The position numbers were made by a program, and so were the translations under genes. A stretch of DNA of 64,000 nucleotides from Eggerthella timonensis (lineage in GTDB: Bacteria > Actinomycetota > Coriobacteriia > Coriobacteriales > Eggerthellaceae). Positions 1 through 10,552 of this stretch are shown here, in pieces. The DNA lies in contig NZ_FXXA01000002.1 of the NCBI RefSeq assembly GCF_900184265.1, forward strand, positions 1,262,918-1,326,917, given 5' to 3'. Below the pieces are notes generated by a model. That model saw nothing but the letters and a program-made list of their open reading frames with translations, searched no databases and was not told where the DNA came from. Position 1 is the first letter of the stretch. Every line of letters begins with the position of its first letter.

Positions 1-519
1 CTCGTGAACTGCATCGTGGGCCAGCAGATTTCGACGAAAGCCCAGATCACTATCTGGAATCGCGTGCTCGAGGCGTTCGGCGAGGTGACGCCTGAAACGA
101 TGGCCGCCTGTCCCGACGAGGAGCTGCAGCGGGTGGGCATCTCGTTTCGCAAGGTGAGCTACATCAAGGGGGCGGCCGAGCGCGTGCTGTCCGGCGAGGT
201 GGACCTCGACGGGTTGGCCGAGCTGCCCGACGACGAGGTGTGCCGCGTCCTCTCGGCGCTGCCGGGCATCGGCGTGTGGACGGCCGAGATGCTCATGACG
301 TTCTCGATGCAACGTCCTAACATCCTGAGCTGGGGCGACCTGGCCATCCAGCGCGGCTTGCGCATGGTGTACCACCATCGGCGCATCACGCCCGAGCTGT
401 TCGCGAAGTACCGCCGCCGCTACGCGCCGTACGGCTCGGTGGCCAGCCTGTACCTCTGGGAAGTGGCCGGCGGTGCCATCCCCGGCATGAGAGACTGGGC
501 TCCGAAGGGCCGCAAGTAG
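1..519 (+). CDS. DNA-3-methyladenine glycosylase (AlkA-like), 5' end missing
   Basis: The reading frame is open at the window edge, so only the last 172 codons are present. The visible part is an HhH-GPD base-excision glycosylase domain. A helix-hairpin-helix appears as LPGIGVWTAEMLMTF, followed about 16 residues later by WGDLAIQRGL, whose Asp sits where the catalytic Asp of AlkA/Ogg-type enzymes is found. No C-terminal Cys cluster is seen, which argues against an EndoIII-type iron-sulfur enzyme. The family excises alkylated purines such as 3-methyladenine in the cytoplasm. It ends with TAG and is followed by about 900 bp without a protein gene. The family is clear; the substrate is inferred from the family. 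Confidence 0.85.
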   Translation, partial: LVNCIVGQQISTKAQITIWNRVLEAFGEVTPETMAACPDEELQRVGISFRKVSYIKGAAERVLSGEVDLDGLAELPDDEVCRVLSALPGIGVWTAEMLMTFSMQRPNILSWGDLAIQRGLRMVYHHRRITPELFAKYRRRYAPYGSVASLYLWEVAGGAIPGMRDWAPKGRK

Positions 520-541
520 CAGCGGGCGGGGGCCGCGCGTT

Positions 542-667
542 GCGCCGCGAGCGTGTGCGTGGAGCGTGGGGAGAGGTGGCCGCGCGCCGCGAGCGTATGC
601 GTGGGGCGTGGGGAGAGGCGACTGCGCGTCGCGAGCGTATGCGTGGAGCGGGGTGGCCGCGCGTCGC
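542..667. repeat. 42-bp tandem repeat, about 2.8 copies
   Basis: Unit 1 is 542-583, unit 2 is 584-625, and a shortened unit 3 is 626-660, followed by the first 7 bases of a fourth. Each unit starts GCGYCGCGAGCGTRTGCGTG. Units 1 and 2 differ at only a few positions; unit 3 lacks the GTGGGGAGAG segment. It lies between the glycosylase gene and a parS site. No convincing gene is seen in 520-962: the open frames there exist on several strands at once because of the base composition. Confidence 0.85.
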
Positions 668-962
668 ACCACCCGCTGCCTTGCCGCGCTTCGGATGTTT
701 CGTGAGAGGCGCTCGTTTCCGCCCCCTTTCTCCTCCGTTTTGCACAGTTTGCTCCCAAATGTTGCGTCGGAGCCTTTCCGGAAGGAGCTTCGCACGCCGC
801 CGGCTGACCCGGCGCGGCATTTTCCCAGGTCACGAGAATCGATGCGCCCGCAACCCGCTCGAAGCGCAACATTGAGGCGAAAAACGTGCGCAAGCCGGGC
901 GGTAAGGTGTCGTCCCGGTTTGCGACGAGGGCGGCGCGGCTTGAAAGCGCCTCGACGCTCGA

Positions 963-978
963 TGTTTCACGTGAAACA
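963..978. promoter_or_regulatory. parS: parS centromere site 1
   Basis: The 16-mer TGTTTCACGTGAAACA is a perfect palindrome identical to the ParB/Spo0J parS consensus known across bacteria. ParB (Noc is a paralogue with a different site) loads here to segregate the chromosome. The flanks are not symmetric, unlike the other three copies at 40188, 43317 and 43631. Confidence 0.95.
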
Positions 979-998
979 TTCGTTCGTGTGCGACTGCG

Positions 999-1035
999 AA
1001 AAAAGGGGCCGTCGGAACATCCGACGGCCCCTTTT
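999..1035 (-). terminator. Rho-independent terminator of tRNA-Val
   Basis: An 11-bp perfect stem (1005-1015 with 1021-1031) around a 5-nt loop. On the minus strand it is followed by six T. It starts 8 bp beyond the 3' end of the tRNA-Val gene. The T/A runs on both sides mean it could also act for plus-strand transcription. Confidence 0.9.
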
Positions 1036-1043
1036 GCTTGCCG

Positions 1044-1118
1044 TGGTGGGCGATGAGGGATTTGAACCCCCGACCTTGTCCTTGTAAGGGACCTGCGCTC
1101 CCGCTGCGCCAATCGCCC
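1044..1118 (-). tRNA. tRNA-Val (anticodon TAC), CCA encoded
   Basis: Read on the minus strand, the 75 nt fold into a full cloverleaf: 7-bp acceptor GGGCGAT/ATCGCCC, D stem GCGC/GCGC, anticodon loop CTTACAA giving TAC, T loop TTCAAAT, discriminator A and an encoded CCA. The anticodon stem has one G-A mismatch at its outer pair. A strong terminator follows immediately, so it is a stand-alone transcription unit. Confidence 0.97.
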
Positions 1119-1428
1119 GTTTTGTCGCCGCATTTCACGCGCCGTGCAGCGAGCATTCATTCTCGCATAGAAGACGCATTCGCGCAACGAATCCCCAGGA
1201 AAGCCTCATCTCTCGCCCCGGCGCGACAAGACGCGCTGGAACGGCGTGGGATTTTGTGGCGCAGCACGTGCAATGCGCATTGGAACGGGTGGCACGAAAC
1301 GTGGAATCGGCGTTGGATCGGCGTCGTAAACGCGCAAGGTCCAGACGGTTTTTCATGGTGAACTGTGCCATCGAAACGTGAGATGAGCTGGTCATACTGA
1401 AAGGAGGGAAAACGGCGGAGAGGACGAT
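1119..1428. other. 310-bp leader region upstream of the Tad locus
   Basis: No gene is seen here. Near the right end a possible -10 (CATACT, 1393-1398) precedes two purine-rich ribosome-binding-like stretches, AAGGAGGG at 1401-1408 and GGAGAGGA at about 1414-1421. Only the second is well placed for the cpaB start at 1429. Repeats of the type GGAAYSGSGTKG occur around 1240-1330. The promoter of the pilus operon is presumably here, but no good -35 box can be named. Confidence 0.4.
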
Positions 1429-2076
1429 ATGAAGCGGAGCAGAACAACGATCGTCGGCATTGCCTGCGGGTTGGCGTGCGCGGCATGCGTGCTTGCATAC
1501 ACCCAGGGCGTGCGCGGCGAAGCCGATGCGGCGCGGGCGGAGGCGTTGGCGCGCTACGGGGGCGAGCAACTGGAAGTGTGCGTGGCGAAACGCGATATCG
1601 CGGCGGGCGAATCGGTGGATGCGGGTGCGGTGGAGACGCGTTTGTGGGTGGCCGACCTGCTGCCCGCCGAGGCGTTTCGGTCGGCCGACGACGTGGTGGG
1701 GAGGAAGGCGTCGTCGACGATCCTCGCGGGCGAGGTGCTGTCGGGGCGGCGTTTTCGCGAAGCGGGCAACCGCCTCGACGTGCCCGAGGGCTTGACGGCG
1801 GTGAGCGTTCCGGCGAAGGACGTGCAGGCGGTGGGCGGCGCCGTCGCGGCCGGCTCGCAGGTGGACATGTACGCCACCGGCGGCACGTCGACCGACGTGC
1901 TGGCAAGCGGCGTGCTCGTGCTGGCCACGAGCGCGAGCACGCAGGGGTCGGCATCCGATGCGAAAGTCTCGTGGATCACCGTGGCCGTCGCGCCCGAGTC
2001 GGTGCAGGAAATCGTCGCGGCGGCGCAGAAAACCGAGCTGTACTTCACGTTGCCGGGAAGCGAGGGGGAGCGATGA
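1429..2076 (+). CDS. cpaB: CpaB/RcpC-like Flp pilus assembly protein (module I)
   Basis: A 215-aa protein with an N-terminal membrane anchor (about residues 8-26) and a SAF domain from about residue 50 (VAKRDIAAGESVDAGAVETR), followed by the RcpC/CpaB region. CpaB proteins are periplasmic or extracytoplasmic assembly factors of Tad pili; their exact role in Gram-positive bacteria is unsettled. It is the first gene of module I, preceded by GGAGAGGA, and its TGA overlaps the start of tadZ (ATGA). No CpaC secretin follows, as expected for a monoderm cell. Confidence 0.85.
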   Translation: MKRSRTTIVGIACGLACAACVLAYTQGVRGEADAARAEALARYGGEQLEVCVAKRDIAAGESVDAGAVETRLWVADLLPAEAFRSADDVVGRKASSTILAGEVLSGRRFREAGNRLDVPEGLTAVSVPAKDVQAVGGAVAAGSQVDMYATGGTSTDVLASGVLVLATSASTQGSASDAKVSWITVAVAPESVQEIVAAAQKTELYFTLPGSEGER

Positions 2077-3382
2077 GCGGATCTTTGGTGGCGCTGTGCG
2101 CCGACGCGATGAGCTTGCAGCATCCCGAGGCCATCGGGCTGGCAGGCGAGAACCTGGCGGCTCAAGGGTGGCTTCGCCTCTTCTCCTCCGCCGAGGAAGC
2201 GCGCCGGTTCCTGCGCGCGGATCGCCTGGTGGACGAGGTGTGGGTGGCGTCGAGCGACGACGTGGCGCCTATCAACCTGGCGGCAACGCTCAAGCGGGAC
2301 CGCAGCGACCGCTGCGTGTGCATGCTGGCGTTCGAGGACACGGGTTCGCTCAAGAGCAGGGTGAGCGCCACGGGCATCGACGCCTCCCTCACGCGCCAGG
2401 CGCTGGCCGATCGCTACGCGCGCCGCAAGCAGGCCTACGCGTGCCCGTGGCCGACGACGGCGCCGCAGGCCCATGCGCCCGCGACTGCGTCCGCTCCGGT
2501 CGCGCGACCCGTCCCGGGGCCCGCGCCCGCTCCCGCGCCTCGGTCGGCGCAGCTCGAGGATCGTCGCCCGCGGGCGCATGCCGGGTTCCTGCTGCCCGTG
2601 GTCAGCGGGAGCGGCGGCGCGGGCAAGAGCACGGTGGCCGTGCTTTCGGCGCTCGTCGCGCAGCGGATGGGCTTCAACACCCTGCTGCTCGATTTCGACC
2701 TGCAATTCGGCGACGTCCCGGCGCTCATGGGCGCGCAGGACCCGCTGACCGTCGACGACGTGCTGGCCGCGCCGGCGCGCCTCGACCAGCTGCGCTCCGA
2801 CGGGCGGCAACCGGCGCTTTTGGCCGCGCCGCGCCGCCTCGAGGACAGCGAGGCCGTCGTCGGGCAGGCTCCGCAGCTGCTCGACCAGCTGATGGCCCGC
2901 TTCGACGTGGTGGTGGCGAACACGGGCGCCGCCTGGGCCGAGCAACACGCCCTGCTGCTCGAGCGCAGCTCGAAGGCCCTGTTCCTCGTCGACCAGCGTC
3001 CGTCGTCGTTACGTGCCTGCCAACACGCGCTCGATTTGTGCGCGCGGTGCGGCATCGCGACTGGCCCCTTCCTGTACGCCCTCAACCGGTGCGCGAAGAA
3101 CGCGCTGTTCACGTCCATCGACGTGTCGTGCGCGCTGCGCGGCGCCCACGTGTTCGAGCTCAAGGACGGCGGCGGGGACGTGGAGGAGCTGCTGGGTTCG
3201 GGCCTGCCGTTCGAGCTGCTCGCATCGAAGAACGATCTGTGCGCGAGCCTTGAGCAGGTGCTGGCGTCCGTGTTGCCTGCCGGCGGGCGCGCGGTGCCGC
3301 AACCGGAGGACGGGTCGCCGCGCGCGACGGGGTTCCGCCTGCCGATGAACAAGCGGCCGCGCCGCAGGAGGAAGGAGGCGGC

Positions 3383-3395
<13 letters not shown>
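2073..3395 (+). CDS. tadZ: TadZ/CpaE-like ParA/MinD-family ATPase
   Basis: A 440-aa cytoplasmic protein. Residues 1-115 resemble an atypical receiver domain, 130-165 are an Ala/Pro-rich linker, and from about 170 there is a ParA/MinD ATPase fold with a deviant Walker A, SGSGGAGKST (178-187), and the switch segment LLLDFDLQFGD (about 204-214). TadZ proteins localise the Tad machine. It is the only copy in the two modules, so both may depend on it. The chosen ATG lies in an ATGA overlap with cpaB; longer in-frame extensions upstream run antiparallel to no known domain and overlap cpaB. It overlaps tadA by 13 bp. Confidence 0.88.
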
Positions 3396-4705
<1,310 letters not shown>

Positions 4706-5642
4706 GCGCGTTTGCCGCGTTCGGCTGCGGGACGGCGGCGAGCGTGTCGCTGACGAGCCGTTCACGCCGCCGACCTGCGGCGATCGCCGTCGATGCGGAG
4801 ATCCGCCCGGGTAGGATCGCCTGGCTGCTGCGCAACGGGGTGCGCGGGATGCTTCCGGTTGCGCGGGCGCTCCTGGGCAATCGGAAGCTCGCGGTGCTCG
4901 TGCGGGAAGCGGTACGGGTGGCTGACGCGCACGGCCTGATGACGACGGAGGAATCGCTGCTGTCGGCGTGCGTTGCGGCGCTTGCCGTCGTCGGCTTGGG
5001 CGCGTGCGCGTTGTCGCGCTCGCCCGTGTGCGGGATCGCCGTCGTCGCGTGTTTGTGCGCGTGCGCGGTCGTCTGGCTGCGCACGGTGCAGGACAAGCGG
5101 CGCGATGCCCTGCGCGAGGGCATTCCCGACGCGTTGCGCTCGATGGGCGTGTGCTTCCAGTCGGGATTGTCGCTGCTGCAGACGTTTCAGCAGGTGGCAG
5201 GGGAGGTGAAGGGGCCGCTCGGGTCGCTGTTCGCCCGCGCGGCGCATCGGATGGAGACCGGCGGCAGCGCCGAGCAGGCCCTCGCCGTGCTGCGGGACGG
5301 CTCGACGGTGGCCGAGCTGGCGTTCGTCGCCGTCGCGCTCGACGTGCAGCACCAGGCGGGCGGCAGCATGAAGCAGGTGCTCGACGCCGCGCGCGACACG
5401 GTGGAGAACGAGATCGGGCTGCGGCGCGCGCTGCGCGTGCAGACGGCGCAGGCGAAGCTGTCGGCGCGGGTGGTGAGCGTGCTGCCCTTCGTGCTCATAG
5501 CGGTGTTCTCGCTGGTGAGCGAAGGGTTCCTCGCGCCGTTCTTCGAGAGCCCGCTGGGGATTGCGCTGCTCGTGCTGGCGTTGGGCATGCAGGCGGCGGG
5601 CATCGCGGCGGTGCGCCGCATGCTGGCCGTGGAGGTGGGGTG

Positions 5643-6584
5643 ATGGGGTATGCGCAGGCACCGTTGCTGGTTGCGGCGGCCATGGCGGCCGCCGGGGCGG
5701 CCGGCGGGCTGGCGGGCGCCGCGCTGCTGCGGCGGCGGGCTGCCGCAACGCGGCGCGAGCGGTTGCGCCGGGCGGCGGCCGCATCCGGCGCGCACGGAGA
5801 ACCCACAGGCGGAGAGCCCCGCCTCGTGCGGTACGCGGCAGGGCTCAGCCAGAGGCTCGCCCTCGGCGCGACCGATTCGCTGGCCGGCCGCCTGCGGCTC
5901 TTGCGAGCTCGAAGGTGGTTTTCCCGGCACGCGAAGCAGGCAGGCTTGGAGCGCGTCGTATCGGCGGAAGGGTTTTGCGAAGCTGCGGTGCGCCTGACGT
6001 GCGCCGGAGTGCTCGTGGGCGCGCTCGTGGGCGCGGTGCTGTCCACGGAGCTCGCCGTGCTCGGCGCGCTCGCCGGGGCGGCGGCCGGCGCGCTCGCGAT
6101 GCCCCGGGCCGTGAAACGGGCGCGCCGCATGCGGGCCGACGGGCTCGAGCGCGACCTTTCGGAGATGCTCGAGGTGGTGACGCTCGGCTTGCGCAGCGGC
6201 CTGTCGTTCGACCGCGGGTTCGCGCTGTACGGGTCGCACTTCGCGTCGGAGCTGGCGCGTGCGTGCGCGGGCGCTCAACGTGCCTGGTCGTTGGGGCTGA
6301 CGAATCGCGAGGACGCGCTGCGCGACCTGGCCGCCTCGTACGACTCGCCGCTGTTCGCGCGCGTCGTGGAGGGCATGGTGCGCTCGCTGCGCTTCGGCTC
6401 GTCGTTGGCCGAGGGGCTGGAGTCGGCTGCGGCCGAGGCGCGCGCGGTGCACCGTGCGCAGGTGGAGGAGCAGGTGGCGAAGGCTCCGGTGAAGATGATG
6501 GTGCCCACCGGCACGCTCATCCTTCCGGCCATGCTGCTGCTCGTGCTGGGGCCAGTGCTGCTCGAGCTGATGGAAGGGTTATGA
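5643..6584 (+). CDS. tadC: TadC-like inner-membrane pilus platform protein (module I)
   Basis: A 313-aa partner of TadB with the same plan: membrane spans near the N terminus and around 115-150, a T2SSF domain containing LSEMLEVVTLGLRSGLSFDR, and a hydrophobic C-terminal hairpin. It starts in the TGATG overlap with tadB. The region between the first span and the T2SSF domain is Ala/Arg-rich, as in other high-GC Tad loci. Confidence 0.9.
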   Translation: MGYAQAPLLVAAAMAAAGAAGGLAGAALLRRRAAATRRERLRRAAAASGAHGEPTGGEPRLVRYAAGLSQRLALGATDSLAGRLRLLRARRWFSRHAKQAGLERVVSAEGFCEAAVRLTCAGVLVGALVGAVLSTELAVLGALAGAAAGALAMPRAVKRARRMRADGLERDLSEMLEVVTLGLRSGLSFDRGFALYGSHFASELARACAGAQRAWSLGLTNREDALRDLAASYDSPLFARVVEGMVRSLRFGSSLAEGLESAAAEARAVHRAQVEEQVAKAPVKMMVPTGTLILPAMLLLVLGPVLLELMEGL

Positions 6585-6601
6585 GATGAGGAGGTTTGCG
6601 C

Positions 6602-6802
6602 ATGGAAGCGTATTGGAGATGGATGGCGCGGGCGACGTGCCGTGCTCGGCGAGCGCTCGATCGAGAGGATGGGCAGGGGACGACGGAATACGCCATCCTC
6701 GTGGGCGTGCTGGTGGTGATCGCCATCATCGCGATCACCGTGTTCCGGCCGAAGCTGCAAGAGCTGTGGAACGCCATCGCGGAAGGGATCAACGGGCTGT
6801 AA
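6602..6802 (+). CDS. flp: Flp-family type IVb pilin (module I)
   Basis: A 66-aa protein with the Flp signature: a charged 24-residue leader, a cleavage site in DG/QGTTEY (Gly24 at -1, Glu29 at +5, Tyr30) and a single hydrophobic helix AILVGVLVVIAIIAITVF. GAGGAGG at 6588-6594, 7 nt before the ATG, decides this start over an upstream TTG. It should be processed by the prepilin peptidase encoded at 11432. It is the best candidate for the major pilus subunit of module I. Confidence 0.9.
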   Translation: MEAYWRWMARATCRARRALDREDGQGTTEYAILVGVLVVIAIIAITVFRPKLQELWNAIAEGINGL

Positions 6803-7026
6803 GCGAAAGCCTGGCACGGAGCGCGTCGTGCGCTCCCGATGAACGCGGCCAAGGGACGATCGAGTTCGCGCTGGTCACGGCAGCGTTTCTGGCGGCGGTG
6901 ATCGCGTGCGGCGCCCTGTGGCGCGGCTTGGAGGCCGGTATGTTCGTCGATCATGCGCTCTCGTCGGCCTCGCACCACGTCCAGATGGCGATGCCGGGGT
7001 CGGTGGCTGATGTGTTTCTGTATTAG
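6766..7026 (+). CDS. Small TadE-like pseudopilin, start uncertain
   Basis: The certain part is ERGQGTIEFALV followed by a hydrophobic helix, the class III prepilin pattern with Gly at -1 and Glu at +5, then about 35 residues. No ATG exists near the expected start. The GTG at 6766 lies inside the flp gene; it is the only usual start codon in frame close by, so translation may be coupled to flp. The mature protein would be about 54 residues. Probable minor pilin. Confidence 0.65.
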   Translation: MERHRGRDQRAVSESLARSASCAPDERGQGTIEFALVTAAFLAAVIACGALWRGLEAGMFVDHALSSASHHVQMAMPGSVADVFLY

Positions 7027-7051
7027 CGAACGGAGAGAGGAAGGAGGGGGC

Positions 7052-7558
7052 ATGCTGCGAAGGCGCGAGTCGGGTCAGGCGACGGTGGAGGCGGCGTTTC
7101 TGCTGCCGGTGCTGTTCGTCGGGTTGTTGCTGCTCATGCAGCCCGGCATGCTGCTGTACGACCGCCTCGTGATGCAGGCGGCGGCGTCCGAGGGATGCCG
7201 CCTGCTCGCGACGAGGACGGCCGCTGCGGGCGACATGGCCGAGAGCTGCGAGGCGTTCATCCGCCACCGGCTCGGGGCCGTCCCGCCCGTCTCCTGCTTC
7301 CACGTGCACGAGGGCGCGTGCAGCTGGGACATCCGGCTCGAAGGCGACGAGCGTTCGGACGTCGTCCGCGTGACCATCGTGAACGAAGTGCGCCCGCTGC
7401 CGTTGATCGATGCGGCGGGCGCCTTGCTCGGCATCGTGAACGGCAACGGCAACCTCGAGGTGCGGGTGACGGCGGAGCAGCCGACGCAGCCGTCGTGGGT
7501 TCGCACGTCCGAAGCGGGGTCCGACCCGGCGGGGTGGATCGGGGCGTGGGCGTCATGA
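7052..7558 (+). CDS. TadE/TadF-like pseudopilin (module I)
   Basis: A 168-aa protein starting MLRRRESGQATVEAAFLLPV: a 7-residue basic leader, Gly8 at the cleavage site, Glu at +5 and a long hydrophobic helix, then a soluble domain with four Cys. TadE-family proteins are minor pilins needed for Flp pilus assembly. AAGGAGGGGG precedes the ATG. It ends in an ATGA overlap with the next gene. Confidence 0.85.
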   Translation: MLRRRESGQATVEAAFLLPVLFVGLLLLMQPGMLLYDRLVMQAAASEGCRLLATRTAAAGDMAESCEAFIRHRLGAVPPVSCFHVHEGACSWDIRLEGDERSDVVRVTIVNEVRPLPLIDAAGALLGIVNGNGNLEVRVTAEQPTQPSWVRTSEAGSDPAGWIGAWAS

Positions 7559-9675
7559 TGATCGATGCGTTCCGGGACGAAGAGGGCATGACGACGGTCG
7601 GCATGGTGCTGGCGCTGCTGATCACGCTGGCGCTCGTGTTCTCGGCAGGGCAGGCGTACCGGGTGGGCTCCGCGTCGTCGGAGGTGCAGAACGTGGCCGA
7701 TGCCGCGGCGCTGGCCGCTCAGAACGAGGTGGGCGAATTCATGATCGTCGTGCGGGTGTGCGACGCCGTGGTGCTGTCGCTGTCGTTGACGAGCCTCGTG
7801 GCGACGGGCCTCGGCGTGGCGGCGCTGTGCACGCCGGCCACCGCTTCCGCGTCCGAGACGTTGCTGAAAGCGGGGCGCGACGTGGCCCGGGCGCGCGACC
7901 GGTTCGCCGAGAAGGCGGCCGACGGGCTCGATCGCCTGCAACGGCTGCTGCCGTTCCTCGCCGCAGCGAACGCGGCGTCGGTGGCATCGGCGAACAACGG
8001 CTCCTCGTCGAACTACGTGGCGCTTGCCGTGCTCACGCCCGCTGCGGGAGAGGAGATCTCCGTGGACGGGGCCGCCGAGCTCGAGGAGGTGGGCGCGGCG
8101 GTGGGCGACGAGGCCGACGAGGTGCGCCAGGCGGCAGACGAGGCCGAGCGCGCCGCCGAACGGGCCAACGAGGCCAAGCTGCGCGCGTTCGAGCACGACT
8201 GCGGCCTCGACCCGTCCTACTGCATGTACGAGCGCGCGGCGACGTTGGCGGGCATGCACGGTGCGGAGAACCCGCTGTTCAGAAGCGTGGATACCTGGTC
8301 GTTCTCCGTAGCGCTCAAGCGCGCGCAGGCCTACTATCCGCGACGCCTCGCTGCGGAGGCGCCGGAGGGCGGCTCGGTGGAGGAGCAGGCGCGCTCGGCG
8401 CTGCGCAAGCGGTTCTACGCGTTCGCGGTCGAGGAGGTAGGGCGCGGGTACGTGCACGAGAGCGACGACTCGTTCGACGCGTCGTTCCCGCACCTTCCGA
8501 AGAACACAGCGGAGATGAGGGCGACGGCGCTGTACACGGAGGCTGCGTACCCCTGCACGGTGGACGAGGCGGGGCGCGCCACGGCCCATGCGTGGGCCGG
8601 GTGCCCTGCGGCGGCCGGGGCGGGCAGCCTCGTGTCGATCGCCCAGACGGAGGCGGAGTCGTTCGCCGAGTGTCCGGAATGCGGATTCTCGGCAGCCAGC
8701 ATGGGCAAGGTGGCCGCCGCCTCGTCGTCTATCGAGAACGGATTCGAGTACCACTACGAAGCCGTCGCGAAGGCGGCCGACGATTACGAGAAGGCCCGCG
8801 CGAAGCTCGATCCGCTGGCAAGCGAGGTGAAGCGGCGCGCAGGAGGCCTGTTCGACCAGGTGAAAGACGCGCTCGGCAAGGTCGCGGGCAAGCGCCTCTC
8901 GGCGCAGCCTCCGGGGCGCTACGGCGTTGTCGCGCTCGTGGCGAACACGGGGAGCGTCTCTGCGGCGGACGGGTTCGGCAGCTCGTTCGTGCGCGGCAGC
9001 GGCGCGCTTGGCGCGAGGGCCGCGGTGTCGGCCGCGACGCTCGTCGCCGATTCCTCCGAAGAGGGGGCCACCGTGGTGTCGTCGCTGCTCGACGGCGTGA
9101 AGGACCAGGGAGGGACGGCCGTGGGAGCGCTGGGCACGGTGCTCGATTGCTGGTCGGGGCTCCTAGGCGCGTACGCACGGGGCCAGGAAGCGCTCGACGA
9201 GGCCGTGTCGACGTCGCTCGACGAGCTGCCGCTCGCAGGGGCGAGCGGCTTGGGCGCGTGGGCGGCGGGGACGTTGCGAGAGGTCGTGCGAGCCGCAGGA
9301 CTCGCGCCCGCCGAGCTCGACGCGCTCAAGCCGGTGCTGGTGAATTCGGCGCACGTTGCCGCGCGGGACAAAGGGGCGTTCGGCGCGCGCCTGCTCTCTC
9401 TCAAGGAGCAGGCGATAGCGCACCCGCTGGGCTCGAACGACGTGTTCTCCTCGATCGTGGGGTTGGTGGAGGGCGAGGCGGTCGAAGGCATCCAGGGCTT
9501 CGACGGGACCGTCGAGATCGCCGAAATCGAGCTCTGGGACGGCGGCCCGTCGTTCCCGGTGCGCATCGCGCTGCCCCAGGCGGCGAAGGATGCGGCATCC
9601 GATCTGGTGCAACGGGTGGCGGACGCGTTGCGCGGGGTATACGCGCAGGTGACAGGGGTGAGGATATGGGAGTGA
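7555..9675 (+). CDS. Large TadG-like pilus protein, 706 aa
   Basis: The N terminus (EEGMTTVGMVLALLITLALV) is a pilin-like hydrophobic helix followed by QNVADAAALAAQNEVG, the motif of TadG/Flp 'putative Flp pilus-assembly' proteins. It lacks Glu at +5. A second hydrophobic stretch lies at about 65-95. The remaining 600 residues are an extracellular region rich in Ala, Glu and short helical heptads (coiled-coil-like at about 190-225 and 395-440), with several Cys between 215 and 385. At 706 aa it is long for a TadG protein. It has no von Willebrand A motif that I can see. It could be a tip or shaft component. Confidence 0.7.
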   Translation: MMIDAFRDEEGMTTVGMVLALLITLALVFSAGQAYRVGSASSEVQNVADAAALAAQNEVGEFMIVVRVCDAVVLSLSLTSLVATGLGVAALCTPATASASETLLKAGRDVARARDRFAEKAADGLDRLQRLLPFLAAANAASVASANNGSSSNYVALAVLTPAAGEEISVDGAAELEEVGAAVGDEADEVRQAADEAERAAERANEAKLRAFEHDCGLDPSYCMYERAATLAGMHGAENPLFRSVDTWSFSVALKRAQAYYPRRLAAEAPEGGSVEEQARSALRKRFYAFAVEEVGRGYVHESDDSFDASFPHLPKNTAEMRATALYTEAAYPCTVDEAGRATAHAWAGCPAAAGAGSLVSIAQTEAESFAECPECGFSAASMGKVAAASSSIENGFEYHYEAVAKAADDYEKARAKLDPLASEVKRRAGGLFDQVKDALGKVAGKRLSAQPPGRYGVVALVANTGSVSAADGFGSSFVRGSGALGARAAVSAATLVADSSEEGATVVSSLLDGVKDQGGTAVGALGTVLDCWSGLLGAYARGQEALDEAVSTSLDELPLAGASGLGAWAAGTLREVVRAAGLAPAELDALKPVLVNSAHVAARDKGAFGARLLSLKEQAIAHPLGSNDVFSSIVGLVEGEAVEGIQGFDGTVEIAEIELWDGGPSFPVRIALPQAAKDAASDLVQRVADALRGVYAQVTGVRIWE

Positions 9676-10103
9676 TGCAAGCGCGCGACGAGCGGGGCCA
9701 GATGACGGTCGAGCTCGCGGTGGCGTTTCCCGTGCTGATCGTCGTGGCGGTCATCGCGGTGAACGCGCTCACGTTCTTCTCGGAGTGCGCCGCGTTCGAC
9801 GACGCCTTCCGCGATGCGGTGCGAGTATATGCGACCTCGCCCGCCTCCGGTCAAGGCATCGAGCAAAGCGTCGCCCTCGTGCAAGCGGACTTGGCTGCCG
9901 CGTTCGATGCGGCGAACGAGGAGGCGCGCGTGTCGGTGGAGGGGACCGCGGGCGGGCACACGCGGTTCACGGGCACCTTGGAGTATGACCCTACGCTGTT
10001 CGGCTTGGGCCTGCGCTCCTCGGTGTTCGGGATCGCCCTGCCGCCGTTGACGCATGCGGCGAGCATCGCGGTCGACTGCTACAAGCCGGGCGTGCTGCTA
10101 TGA
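9666..10103 (+). CDS. TadE-like pseudopilin (module I)
   Basis: A 145-aa protein whose N terminus RDERGQMTVELAVAFPVLIV has the class III prepilin pattern (Gly at -1, Glu at +5). A soluble domain ending CYKPGVLL follows. The start overlaps the end of the preceding gene by 10 bp and the stop overlaps the next start (ATGA), so it is embedded in the operon. Confidence 0.82.
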   Translation: MGVMQARDERGQMTVELAVAFPVLIVVAVIAVNALTFFSECAAFDDAFRDAVRVYATSPASGQGIEQSVALVQADLAAAFDAANEEARVSVEGTAGGHTRFTGTLEYDPTLFGLGLRSSVFGIALPPLTHAASIAVDCYKPGVLL

Positions 10104-10552
10104 GCGCGCCGTCGATCGGCGTCCGCCGCCGGCGTGCTTGGGCGATCGCGGCCGCTCTCGTCGCGGGGCTGGTCGTCGCGCTCGCGCTCGCGTCGGCCGA
10201 CCGTCCGGGCGTGCTGCGCGAGGCGGCTCGCTCGCCGACCGAGGCGAGCGACGCCGGGCCTCCCGCGGGCTTCGAAGACGAGGCGCTGCGACTCGAGGGG
10301 CGATGCGACGTGCGGGCGGACGAGCGCAACGGCGTGTTGGGATTTTCCTGCGCCGGAGGGGCTGCGGAGACGCTCGCCGCGCTTGAAGGGGAACTGCGCG
10401 CAAAAGGATGGAGCGGCGTGAGCAGCGGCCATGAGGGAACGGGGTCGTTCGTGAAGGAAAAGGGTCGGTATCGGTGGATGTTCGTCGCCTGCATCGACGT
10501 GGGCGACTGGACGAGCGTGGTCGTGCGGTACACGACGGAGGAAGGAGCGTGA
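10100..10552 (+). CDS. Membrane-anchored protein of unknown function (Tad module I)
   Basis: A 150-aa protein with basic residues and one hydrophobic segment (about 11-30), then an extracytoplasmic domain of about 115 residues with two Cys (in RCDVRAD and FSCAGG). I do not recognise the domain. The pattern 'AAETLAALEGELRAKGW' followed by beta-rich sequence recalls small extracytoplasmic assembly factors. It overlaps both neighbours by 4 bp, so a role in pilus biogenesis is inferred from context only. Confidence 0.7.
   Translation: MSAPSIGVRRRRAWAIAAALVAGLVVALALASADRPGVLREAARSPTEASDAGPPAGFEDEALRLEGRCDVRADERNGVLGFSCAGGAAETLAALEGELRAKGWSGVSSGHEGTGSFVKEKGRYRWMFVACIDVGDWTSVVVRYTTEEGA

Noticed and set aside
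542-667. CRISPR array
   Set aside because: The units are directly adjacent tandem repeats without spacers, and no cas genes are present in the window.
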